A DNA stretch of 64,000 nt from JANNWF01 sp052390415 (GTDB lineage Bacteria > Pseudomonadota > Gammaproteobacteria > Xanthomonadales > Xanthomonadaceae), in NCBI GenBank assembly GCA_052390415.1, contig JBQTGY010000041.1, positions 34,494-98,493 of the forward strand. Direction: 5' to 3'. Shown piece by piece: positions 45,847 to 53,388 of this stretch. The notes below the pieces were generated by a model. That model searched no databases. It saw only the letters and a list, made by a program, of their open reading frames with translations, and had not been told where the DNA came from. A program made the position numbers and the translations under genes. Every line of letters begins with the position of its first letter. Within the stretch, counting starts at the first letter, position 1.

Positions 45847-47091
45847 TCAATCTGGAGTAATCCGAATGCGTTGACCTGGTCGAATCACACTGCGTGGCGA
45901 GAGCCCATTGGTGCGCAACAAGTCTCGCAACTTCACCCCGTAAAGTTTGGCGATAAGCCAGAGATTCTGCCCTCGAACGACAACGTGTTCGCGTTGCGGT
46001 TGGGCGGTTACCGATTGCGCGGCGCGTTGTCCGTAATCACCCTCACCCGATGGTGCCGACCGCTTCGTGTTTGTGGCCAGCACCGCGCGGGCGGCTCGTT
46101 CCGGCAACAGGATGGTTGGCGGCGCGTTGTCCGCGACATCACCGTTTCGAAACGCCGAGTTGAATCTCAGGAACTCGGCCACCGTTAGCGCGCTCAATTG
46201 TGCAAGCCTAGCTGTGGTGTTGATTCCCTGCGGTCGCGTCACTTCAACCAAGGGCTCGAAACTCAGCTTGGTCGTGTCCAAGCCCCGCAATTGTGGGTCG
46301 CGTAAAACGCACCCCAAAGCTGAGATTCTCTGCAAGTAGATATAGCTGTGTGGTGCCAAGCCAGTCGGCAGACCGGCCGGATTCAGCGGATGGTTGCGTA
46401 TGGCCCTGGACACACGGTAAGCCCCGGCGTTGTATCCCAGCAGTGCAAACCTCCAGTCGGAGAATTCCTTCTGCAACAGCGCAAGGTGCTCGATGGCAGC
46501 GCGGGTGGAGTCGATGGTCGCACGACGACCGTCGTAAACCCGGTCGATTCGAAGCCCATGGGCGCGACCGGTAGATTCAGTGAATTGCCAAAGTCCCTGT
46601 ACCGAACCCCGGTTGCCGGGATCGGCACGAAATCCACTTTCTGCCCACGGTATCAGTGCGAACTGTCCCGGCAGGTTTTGCTGTTCAACTGCTGTCAACA
46701 CGTACTCGAGAAGCGGAAGCGCATGTTCGAGCTTGTCCAGAAAGGCGTCTGGCCGCCGCACCAAGTTTCGAATCTCGCGCTCAATTCCCACACCTTTGCA
46801 GTTGGCGTCCTCCACCAGTTGCTCGCGCAATCGCAACAAGACATTGCTCGCAGTGGGCACATTACTGTCTATGCTCGGATTCAGGTCCGAAGTCGGCGTG
46901 ATGCGGGTAGAGGAAATATCGACGGACTCCGAGAGTGGCATGGCCCCCGAGAGGCTGTGGCCATCAGGCTGGACTGAGGACTCGGAAGTCGCCGACTTCG
47001 GGCGCGTTGACAAACCGCTGCAAGCGCTCAGGCTGATCGCAACAGCGACGGTGACGAGAGCGGCGAGGGGGCGCGGGAGAGGCATCCTCAT
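45847..47091 (-). CDS. mltD: Membrane-bound lytic transglycosylase D-like lipoprotein
   Basis: MltD-type enzymes cleave peptidoglycan glycan strands with formation of 1,6-anhydromuramic acid. The 414-residue protein has a lipoprotein signal (VAISLSAC, Cys24), a Ser-rich linker, a SLT lysozyme-like domain (about 140-280) with catalytic Glu in LIPWAESGFRADPGNRGSV and LWQFTESTGRAHG, and one C-terminal LysM domain (about 366-412, HVVVRGQNLWLIAKLYGV). E. coli MltD has more than one LysM. Its start overlaps the gloB stop by 4 bp, the same gene pair as in E. coli. Confidence 0.93.
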   Translation of the reverse strand: MRMPLPRPLAALVTVAVAISLSACSGLSTRPKSATSESSVQPDGHSLSGAMPLSESVDISSTRITPTSDLNPSIDSNVPTASNVLLRLREQLVEDANCKGVGIEREIRNLVRRPDAFLDKLEHALPLLEYVLTAVEQQNLPGQFALIPWAESGFRADPGNRGSVQGLWQFTESTGRAHGLRIDRVYDGRRATIDSTRAAIEHLALLQKEFSDWRFALLGYNAGAYRVSRAIRNHPLNPAGLPTGLAPHSYIYLQRISALGCVLRDPQLRGLDTTKLSFEPLVEVTRPQGINTTARLAQLSALTVAEFLRFNSAFRNGDVADNAPPTILLPERAARAVLATNTKRSAPSGEGDYGQRAAQSVTAQPQREHVVVRGQNLWLIAKLYGVKLRDLLRTNGLSPRSVIRPGQRIRITPD

Positions 47092-47876
47092 ACTCCCGTC
47101 CGAATATCCGCGGTGAAGCCGTCTTTCCAGCGTCGCAAGGCGGCGAAACGGGCCACCCGATCATCCAGATCTTGCCCAATCTGTTGGGTGATGGATTTTC
47201 GGACGGATGCCGAATCAATGCGCAAAAATGGGTTGCATGCGCATTCGCTGCCGATGGTTGTTGGCAAACTTGGAATTCCCTGTTGCCGCAGCGTGTGAAC
47301 TTGTTCGATACGCTTTCTGAGCATCAGGTTCTGGGGGTCGACGACGCTGGCAAACAGTCCGTTGGCGGCGGTGTATTCGTGGGTGCAACAAACGACGGTC
47401 GCCGCGGGCAACAAACTAAAGTGGTCAAGAGCATCAAGCATTTGCGCGGGCGATCCTTCAAACAGCCGGCCGCAGCCAAGGCTAAAAAGCGTATCGCCGC
47501 AAAACAGCCTGCTGCCGTCGTAGTACGCAACATGACTGCGCGTGTGGCCCGGCACGGCCATCACCCGAATGTTCAGGCCAAGAGTCGCAATGACAAATTC
47601 GTCGCCCCCAGCCACGCGAAAGTCTGCGGTCGGGATTCGGACGTCGACCGGGGCATACACGGGGACGGGGTAAGTCGCTACGATTTCGGCGATCCCGTCG
47701 ATATGATCCGGATGGTGATGGGTAACCAGAATCGCGACTGGGCGCAGCCCTTCGTTGATTGCCGCGAGCACCGGAGCAGCATCGCCCGGATCAACGATGA
47801 TTGCGGTGCCATCGCGACGGGTGAGCAACCAAATGTAGTTGTCGCTCAAGGCGGGCAGGGCACGCAAGCTGATCAT
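47088..47876 (-). CDS. gloB: Hydroxyacylglutathione hydrolase (glyoxalase II)
   Basis: GloB hydrolyses S-lactoylglutathione to lactate and glutathione, the second step of methylglyoxal detoxification. The 262-residue metallo-beta-lactamase-fold enzyme has the metal motif VTHHHPDHIDG near residue 52, PGHTRSHVAYY near 108, LFCGDTLFSLGCGRLFEG near 126 and the metal His in CCTHEYTAANG near 166. The ATG at 47876 is the family start (MISLRALPALSDNYIWLL). It overlaps mltD by 4 bp and is divergent from the yafS-like gene. Confidence 0.97.
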   Translation of the reverse strand: MISLRALPALSDNYIWLLTRRDGTAIIVDPGDAAPVLAAINEGLRPVAILVTHHHPDHIDGIAEIVATYPVPVYAPVDVRIPTADFRVAGGDEFVIATLGLNIRVMAVPGHTRSHVAYYDGSRLFCGDTLFSLGCGRLFEGSPAQMLDALDHFSLLPAATVVCCTHEYTAANGLFASVVDPQNLMLRKRIEQVHTLRQQGIPSLPTTIGSECACNPFLRIDSASVRKSITQQIGQDLDDRVARFAALRRWKDGFTADIRTGV

Positions 47877-47957
47877 TGGATTAGTTCCAAGTTCCGTATA
47901 TGTCGACAGACCCTGAGGCTTCGAATTTGGCTGACGCTTGCCGCAGGCTACGGCACA

Positions 47958-48668
47958 ATGAACGGCAAGATGCCGGCCCTTCTCCCACCACGTCAACCAG
48001 ATGTCTCTCGCAATTGGTTCAATTCCGCGTTGGGGCTCAGTTTGGTGCGTGACGCACAACGGCGGGTGACGCCGCTGCTGACTTCGCACATCGGAGTTCG
48101 CGGATTGTTTGTGCGGCCATGTGCGGAGGCGTCGCCCCTGTTGTCCGGGAACATGTTGCAATCCACGGTGAGCCTCTACCACACGACCAACGGATTGGCA
48201 GGTGACCTGCGGTGTCGCGCTGAGGCTCTGCCGTTCGAAAGTGAAACGCTTTCACTTATATACCTTCTGTACGCCACCGATGTGGCTGTGGATCCATCTG
48301 CATTGATGACTGAATGTGCGCGAGCGCTATTGCCGGAGGGAGTGTTGTTCGCGATTCGATTGTCGACGACGAGTCTGTGGCGACTGAGTTGGGGCAGAAC
48401 CGTGCCACAACCGATCGCCGAGCGGCAAATGCAGGGAATGCTGATCGATGCTGGACTGTCGATCGAACAGGAGTTGGGCATTGGGCCGCTGTGGCCACGA
48501 CTACTTGAGCCTTCACCTGCCGACGCCAGTGTCGTTGAGTCACACTGGATTCCAGACCCACTTCGACCTTCCACCTTGGTGGTTGCGCGAAAGCGACGCC
48601 CAGGAATGATCGCCATCGGGCCGCGAATCGCCTCTGCGAAATTCGGTTCTCACGCGCATGCAGGCTGA
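47958..48668 (+). CDS. YafS-like methyltransferase-fold protein
   Basis: A 236-residue protein in the place of E. coli yafS (gloB, yafS, rnhA, dnaQ). It fits the family in CRAEALPFESETLSLIYLLY near 90-110, which is the motif II/post-II region of SAM-dependent methyltransferases, and the following LLPEGVLFAIRL. The glycine-rich SAM motif I near the N-terminus is not clear, so catalytic ability is uncertain. The ATG at 47958 is set by the divergent gloB; the frame is open further upstream across gloB and is rejected there. It overlaps rnhA by 11 bp. Confidence 0.85.
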   Translation: MNGKMPALLPPRQPDVSRNWFNSALGLSLVRDAQRRVTPLLTSHIGVRGLFVRPCAEASPLLSGNMLQSTVSLYHTTNGLAGDLRCRAEALPFESETLSLIYLLYATDVAVDPSALMTECARALLPEGVLFAIRLSTTSLWRLSWGRTVPQPIAERQMQGMLIDAGLSIEQELGIGPLWPRLLEPSPADASVVESHWIPDPLRPSTLVVARKRRPGMIAIGPRIASAKFGSHAHAG

Positions 48669-49146
48669 TCGTCGAGCTGCGGCAATCAAGGAAGTGGAGA
48701 TCCATACCGATGGGGCCTGCATCGGCAACCCTGGGCCTGGTGGCTGGGGAGCTCTGCTGCGATGCAACCAGGTGGAGCGGGAGCTATCTGGAAGCGAGCC
48801 GGATACCACCAATAATCGGATGGAATTGATGGCAGCGATAAGCGCGCTGGAGGCACTGAAATCGAGTTGCCACGTGCGTCTGCATACGGATTCGCAATAC
48901 GTACAAAAAGGCATCACCGAATGGGTGGAGGGTTGGGCCCGCCGTGGCTGGAAGACCGCCGCTGGTGCCGTGGTCAAGAATCAAGACCTTTGGCAACGGC
49001 TGCAGGCAGCTCAAAAACCGCATCGAGTTCAGTGGGTTTGGGTGCGTGGGCACGCCGGCCATATCGATAACGAGCGCGTAGACCGGTTGGCGCGACGTGC
49101 AGCCGAACAGTCGCAGCGCGCCGGCAAAAACATGGAGGCCTCATGA
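48658..49146 (+). CDS. rnhA: Ribonuclease HI
   Basis: RNase HI removes RNA from RNA:DNA hybrids. The 162-residue enzyme has the full DEDD set: Asp in IHTDGACIGNPGPGGWGALL near 17, Glu in NNRMELMAAISAL near 56, Asp in LHTDSQYVQKGI near 78 and Asp in VRGHAGHIDNERVDRLA near 143. It overlaps the upstream methyltransferase-like gene by 11 bp and dnaQ by 4 bp. Confidence 0.98.
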   Translation: MQADRRAAAIKEVEIHTDGACIGNPGPGGWGALLRCNQVERELSGSEPDTTNNRMELMAAISALEALKSSCHVRLHTDSQYVQKGITEWVEGWARRGWKTAAGAVVKNQDLWQRLQAAQKPHRVQWVWVRGHAGHIDNERVDRLARRAAEQSQRAGKNMEAS

Positions 49147-49880
49147 GACAAGTGGTTCTCGATACAGAGACCACCGGCCTGGCGGTGGAGAAGGGTCACC
49201 GGGTGGTGGAAATCGGTTGCGTCGAGATGCTGGAGCGGCGCCCGACCGGGCGCACCTTTCAGCGCTATCTCAATCCACAGCGACCCATGGACCGCGGCGC
49301 TCAGGAGGTCACCGGGCTGAGTGACGAGTTCCTGTCCGACAAAGCCCTGTTCGCTGATGTCGCGGAAGAGTTTGTTGAGTTCGTCCGCGGCGCCGAATTG
49401 ATCATCCATAACGCAAGTTTTGATATTGGTTTTCTCAATGGCGAGTTGGCGCGACTTGAAGGTCGCTATCCGACCCTGCAATCGATGTGCGGGGTGGTCG
49501 ACTCGTTGGCGTTGGCGCGTGAGCGCTACCCAGGTCAGCGCAATAGCCTTGACGCGCTCTGCAAACGCTTGCAAGTCGAGAGTGCCCATCGCACCTTGCA
49601 CGGTGCCTTGCTGGATGCGCAGCTGTTGGTTGAGGTCTATCTCAATCTGACAGCAGGCCAGAGCGACCTGGGATTTGATGCGTTACCGGTGCAACCGACC
49701 GTGATTCGACAAAGAACCGATGCGTTGAAACCAAGCGCACACAAGGTTCGCGTTCGATTCGCGGATGCAGCAGAGCTGATGTGTCACGACGAGCGAGTTC
49801 GTGTTATGCAAGCGGCCGGAGTTTGTCTTTGGCAAAAGGCAGAAGTTCTGCCACACAGCGGTGAAGCAGTAGTGGCATAA
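49143..49880 (+). CDS. dnaQ: DNA polymerase III epsilon subunit (proofreading exonuclease)
   Basis: DnaQ provides 3'-5' proofreading in the replicative polymerase. The 245-residue protein has Exo I VVLDTETTGLAVEKGHRVVE near 4-23, Exo II IIHNASFDIGFLNGEL near 87 and Exo III HRTLHGALLDAQLLVEVYL near 149 (the His-x4-Asp type). The C-terminal tail (about 180-245) would bind the polymerase alpha subunit. The start overlaps the rnhA stop (ATGA), unlike E. coli where the two genes are divergent. Confidence 0.97.
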   Translation: MRQVVLDTETTGLAVEKGHRVVEIGCVEMLERRPTGRTFQRYLNPQRPMDRGAQEVTGLSDEFLSDKALFADVAEEFVEFVRGAELIIHNASFDIGFLNGELARLEGRYPTLQSMCGVVDSLALARERYPGQRNSLDALCKRLQVESAHRTLHGALLDAQLLVEVYLNLTAGQSDLGFDALPVQPTVIRQRTDALKPSAHKVRVRFADAAELMCHDERVRVMQAAGVCLWQKAEVLPHSGEAVVA

Positions 49881-49926
49881 TCGAGGCGACTCTCGGGTCC
49901 GAAACACTCTTGGGGAGGAGTTGGGG

Positions 49927-51246
49927 ATGAGACACGGTATCTATTCACTTTTGCTGGGCTTGCTGACGTCGTCGGCAGTGCAAGCTTCGGTTGTTGGCAC
50001 GATTCACGCTGACAAGCACATGGGCGTCGCTACTTGTAGTAGCAGCGTCTGTCACGGCGCTTCGCAGCCTTACAAAGATTCCAATGTCTGGCAAAGTGAA
50101 TTTGCTCGATGGCAGGAATACGACCCGCACTCGACCAAGGCGTATCAAGCCTTGGCGACCGCAGAAGGTCAGGCAATTGCGCGCAAGCTGGGCTTGGGCG
50201 ACGCGCGCGAAGCCAAGGTCTGTTTGGACTGTCACGCTGATAACGTGCCCGACTCTGGTCGTGGGGAGCGCTTTCAGATGAGCGATGGGGTTGGCTGCGA
50301 GGCCTGCCATGGGGGCTCCGAGCGTTGGTTGACGGCGCATACGGGCAAGAGCACGCCGCATGCTGAAAACGTCAGCAATGGCCTCTATCCGACATCGGAT
50401 CCGGTAAAACGCGCTGAACTTTGTTTGTCCTGCCACATGGGCACGCCGGACCGCATGATCACGCATCGCATCATGGGTGCTGGCCATCCGCGCTTGGGCT
50501 TTGAGCTGGATACATTCACGTGGTTGCCTGAAGTCACCCACTACGAAATCGATGACGACTACATTCAACGCAAGGGCGAATTCAACGGTGTTCGTGACTG
50601 GGGGATCGGCCAAGGCGTTGCCGCAGTCAATTTGCTCGATACTTTGGTTGATCCTCGGCACGGTTGGAACGGAATCTTTCCCGAACTTGTGCTTTTCGAT
50701 TGTCATGCGTGTCACAAGCGCATGGATAGCAACAAGTGGGCAGCCCGTCCTGGCACGGGACTTGGACCCGGCGTTGTCCGCTTGAACGACGCAAATCTGG
50801 TCATGTTCCGGCACGTTTTGGCCGCGGTCGACAAGAGCGCAGCCGCGCGAGTGCAGGAACGCACACGGGCATTGCATCGGGCCACCACAGAAAACCGCGA
50901 TGCCACAGGCGCAGCTGCGCGTGCGTTGGCGACGGATATCCGCAGCCTGCTCCCGCAGATTGCGCAGGCTGATTTCGGGCCAGCCAGCTTGGCGCCGATT
51001 CTGGATAGTCTGCTGAGTGACGCTGATCGCGGCGAGTATCGCGATTATGCCGCCGCCGAGCAGGCAGCGATGGCAGCTTCCAGCGTCATCACTGCGTTCG
51101 AGACACTGAATGCGGTTGATGAGGCAAAGAGCAAAGCATTGCAAGGACGCATTGATGCGCTGTTTGCCGTCGTCGAGAATGAAAACGCCTATGCGATGGG
51201 TAACTTCGTTGCCGCTCTGCGCGAATTGCGTCGCGCCGCCAATTAG
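49927..51246 (+). CDS. Periplasmic pentaheme cytochrome c (c554-like)
   Basis: A 439-residue exported protein with a signal peptide cleaved after about residue 20 (LTSSAVQA). Five c-type heme motifs are visible: CSSSVCH at 37-43 (an unusual CX4CH), CLDCH at 99-103, CEACH at 124-128, CLSCH at 166-170 and CHACH at 259-263. The segment MGAGHPRLGFELDTF near 183-197 may supply distal His ligands. The C-terminal ~150 residues are helical and heme-free. It belongs to the broad cytochrome c554/multiheme group; its electron partners are not encoded nearby. The ATG with GGAGG eight bases upstream is preferred over a TTG two codons earlier. Confidence 0.9.
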   Translation: MRHGIYSLLLGLLTSSAVQASVVGTIHADKHMGVATCSSSVCHGASQPYKDSNVWQSEFARWQEYDPHSTKAYQALATAEGQAIARKLGLGDAREAKVCLDCHADNVPDSGRGERFQMSDGVGCEACHGGSERWLTAHTGKSTPHAENVSNGLYPTSDPVKRAELCLSCHMGTPDRMITHRIMGAGHPRLGFELDTFTWLPEVTHYEIDDDYIQRKGEFNGVRDWGIGQGVAAVNLLDTLVDPRHGWNGIFPELVLFDCHACHKRMDSNKWAARPGTGLGPGVVRLNDANLVMFRHVLAAVDKSAAARVQERTRALHRATTENRDATGAAARALATDIRSLLPQIAQADFGPASLAPILDSLLSDADRGEYRDYAAAEQAAMAASSVITAFETLNAVDEAKSKALQGRIDALFAVVENENAYAMGNFVAALRELRRAAN

Positions 51247-51268
51247 GGGCTTGGACTCCTTGTCGTTC

Positions 51269-51297
51269 CTCGTGATCGGGGCTGATCCGATCACGAG
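51269..51297. other. 11-bp perfect hairpin after the cytochrome gene
   Basis: CTCGTGATCGG and CCGATCACGAG pair around a 7-nt loop (GGCTGAT), 22 bp after the cytochrome stop. No T-run follows. It probably caps the 3' end of the cytochrome mRNA and separates it from the kinase gene. Confidence 0.55.
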
Positions 51298-51366
51298 AAC
51301 TACCGTAGGCGGCGCGCCGTGCTTGGTGGATAATCGGGTTGTTACCCGACAGCAGCAGCCCGTCTA

Positions 51367-52806
51367 GTGTCTTCAACCATCCTTCTCAAGTCGGTCGATA
51401 TTCACATCCCCGGCTATCGCATCCTTCGCCCGATCGGCGAAGGCGGTATGGCGTCCGTTTTCCTTGCGGTTCAAGAATCGCTGGACCGCGAAGTTGCCTT
51501 GAAGGTGATGGCGCCCGCGTTGGCGGCCAATGCCGAGTTCACAGATCGCTTCCTCAAAGAAGGGCGGATCACAGCCAAGCTGGCACACCCGAACCTGGTG
51601 ACAGTGTTCGACATTGGTTCGCACGGCACCGTTTATTATCTTGCCGCCGAGTACATTCCAGGCGGCACGCTGCGCGAAAAAGTGGATGAAGGCTTGTTGG
51701 TCGCCGACGCTTTGGACATCGTTTGTGATGTCGCGCGCGGTCTGCAGTTCGCGCACAACATGGGCTTCGTCCATCGCGACGTGAAGCCGGGCAACGTCTT
51801 GTTCAAGGCCGATGGAACGGCTGTGTTGGCCGACTTTGGCATCGCCAAGGCGATGGACGCCAAGTCCGGTGCGACCATGGCGGGCGCTTCGATCGGTACT
51901 CCGGATTACATGAGTCCAGAACAGGCGCGTGCCGAGCAGGTTGATGGGCGCTCCGACCTGTATAGCCTCGGTGTCATGTTTTTCGAGATGCTGACAGGCG
52001 AGCCGCCATATCGGGCGAGCGACCCGTTCACCGTGGCGTTGATGCATGTCACCCAACCGGTGCCGATACTGCCGCCGGAACATGCGTGGCTGCAGCCGTT
52101 GTTGGACGGCATGATGGCCAAAATCGCCGACAACCGTTTCCCCACCGGCGACGCCTTCGTTGCTGCGGTCGAGCAACTGCTGGCTGCCGCACCCGAAGCG
52201 CAGGCCCTCAAGAGTGCCGCGCCAGCAAAAAAGCGGCCCATACGACGGACTGGCACCACCACGCGGACCTCCAAGGTCGAGTCTGAAGGCGTGACGTTGC
52301 CGAAGTGGGCATTGCCCACGGCCGCTGCGGCGGCGGCGGGTTTGATTTCGTTGGTATTGGTGGTCTGGTTGTTGAAACCCGAAGCACCCATAGCGGTTAC
52401 GCCGCCACCGGTAGTTGCGCCGGTTGACCTGACCACACTACCGCCAGAGGCGGTGGTCCCAAGCCCGGTGGATCTCACCGATGTCGAGTCGCTGTTGGTT
52501 CAGGCTGACGCCAACCGCGAATTCGGGATCAACAAAGAGCCTGGCCGCAAGCTGATTTACCCACCAGGCGAGTGTGCGGTTGACCTGTATCGAAAGGTCT
52601 TGGAGTTGGAGCCGGGAAATGCTCGCGCGCTCGCTGGATTGGCCGAAATTGCCGGGTTCTACGAGCGGTCGGCGCAGATGATGTGTGAGCGCACCCTGTG
52701 GACCAACTGCCGCACTCTCGCGATCGATGGGCTCAAGGCCGAACCCGATAGCGCTTCGCTTCAAGCATTGCGTGATCGCGCAGATCGCGAGGCTCTCGGC
52801 GGCTAG
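51367..52806 (+). CDS. Membrane Ser/Thr protein kinase, PknB type
   Basis: A 479-residue Hanks-type kinase. The kinase domain (about 17-275) has the glycine loop IGEGGMASVF, the ATP-binding Lys in VALKVMAP, the catalytic loop FVHRDVKPGNVLF near 136, DFGIAKAMD near 157 and GTPDYMSPEQARAEQ near 178, so it should be active. A basic juxtamembrane stretch (KKRPIRRTG) precedes one membrane helix (about 313-337), a Pro-rich linker and a periplasmic C-terminal part with a TPR-like pattern (LYRKVLELEPGNARALAGLA). The start is GTG with a weak Shine-Dalgarno. No phosphatase is adjacent and targets are unknown. Confidence 0.93.
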   Translation: MSSTILLKSVDIHIPGYRILRPIGEGGMASVFLAVQESLDREVALKVMAPALAANAEFTDRFLKEGRITAKLAHPNLVTVFDIGSHGTVYYLAAEYIPGGTLREKVDEGLLVADALDIVCDVARGLQFAHNMGFVHRDVKPGNVLFKADGTAVLADFGIAKAMDAKSGATMAGASIGTPDYMSPEQARAEQVDGRSDLYSLGVMFFEMLTGEPPYRASDPFTVALMHVTQPVPILPPEHAWLQPLLDGMMAKIADNRFPTGDAFVAAVEQLLAAAPEAQALKSAAPAKKRPIRRTGTTTRTSKVESEGVTLPKWALPTAAAAAAGLISLVLVVWLLKPEAPIAVTPPPVVAPVDLTTLPPEAVVPSPVDLTDVESLLVQADANREFGINKEPGRKLIYPPGECAVDLYRKVLELEPGNARALAGLAEIAGFYERSAQMMCERTLWTNCRTLAIDGLKAEPDSASLQALRDRADREALGG

Positions 52807-52882
52807 CTAGGTGTGAGCTAAAGGTCGGCTGACCCGACTTTTCATTCGCACGCATCAAAACGCCCGGCAACCTGAGTGTTTG

Positions 52883-52910
52883 GGAGGGGCGCCGCCAATT
52901 GGCGGCGCTG
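52883..52910 (+). repeat. Single GGAG-type REP hairpin
   Basis: The head GGAGG is followed by the perfect palindrome GCGCCGCCAATTGGCGGCGC and a TG tail, about 75 bp after the kinase stop. It is a one-unit member of the same family as the inverted pairs further right. Confidence 0.7.
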
Positions 52911-53002
52911 ACACTGCGACCGACTATATTTCTTTGCTGGCGCGGCGCTCGGCAATGTTTTCGGGAACTCGTGGCATTCTGCGCGCAGGGAAGCAGGCTG
53001 CC

Positions 53003-53299
53003 CTCGCTAACCCGGATATTTCATGAGGGGGCGCGGATGATCGCGCAGGACTTTTCGGCTAGCGCAAGGCGTGAGGAGCCGGAATGGTGGGCCCATTGCG
53101 GCGACGACCGAGCGAATGCGAAGGCGGCTCGCGCAGCGAGCGAACAACGCAGCGATCGCCGCAAAGGACAAGCGAGGGCCGCGCCAGCGGGAAAATGCGG
53201 GCGGACAGTCTGTTCGAAGCACGATTCGACGGATTGCCTTATTCAGCAACAGGAAGAAGGCATTTTCACGCGACCTCATGAAATGTCCGGGCTAGCGAG
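53003..53299. mobile_element. MITE-like element with 26-bp inverted ends
   Basis: The left end 53003-53028 and the right end 53274-53299 are inverted copies of CTCGCTARCCCGGAYATTTCATGAGG with two mismatches. The 297-bp element has no transposase frame, only short chance frames on both strands, so it is a non-autonomous element. No target duplication is evident at its borders. It lies between the kinase and hrpB genes, flanked by REP units on both sides. The parent transposon is not in this window and I do not identify it. Confidence 0.75.
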
Positions 53300-53305
53300 C
53301 TTTCT

Positions 53306-53376
53306 GGAGGGCCGCGCTCCTGCGCGGCTGCGGTTGACGTCTGCCGAAGAGCAGCGCCGCAGGAGCGGCGCCCTCC
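53306..53376. repeat. Inverted pair of GGAG-type REP hairpins
   Basis: The forward unit is GGAGG plus the GCCGCG-CTCCTG-CGCGGC hairpin (53306-53328). The reverse unit, read on the minus strand, is GGAGG plus the perfect GCGCCGC-TCCT-GCGGCGC hairpin with a TGCTC tail (53349-53376). The same pair layout is seen at 57286-57366 and 63468-63538. It starts only 6 bp after the MITE-like element and lies against the hrpB stop. Confidence 0.8.
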
Positions 53377-53388
53377 AACAACGCCGCG

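Noticed and set aside
53007..53295. Short frames on both strands inside the MITE-like element, considered as a transposase remnant
   Set aside because: No DDE, HUH or other transposase motif could be seen in either frame.
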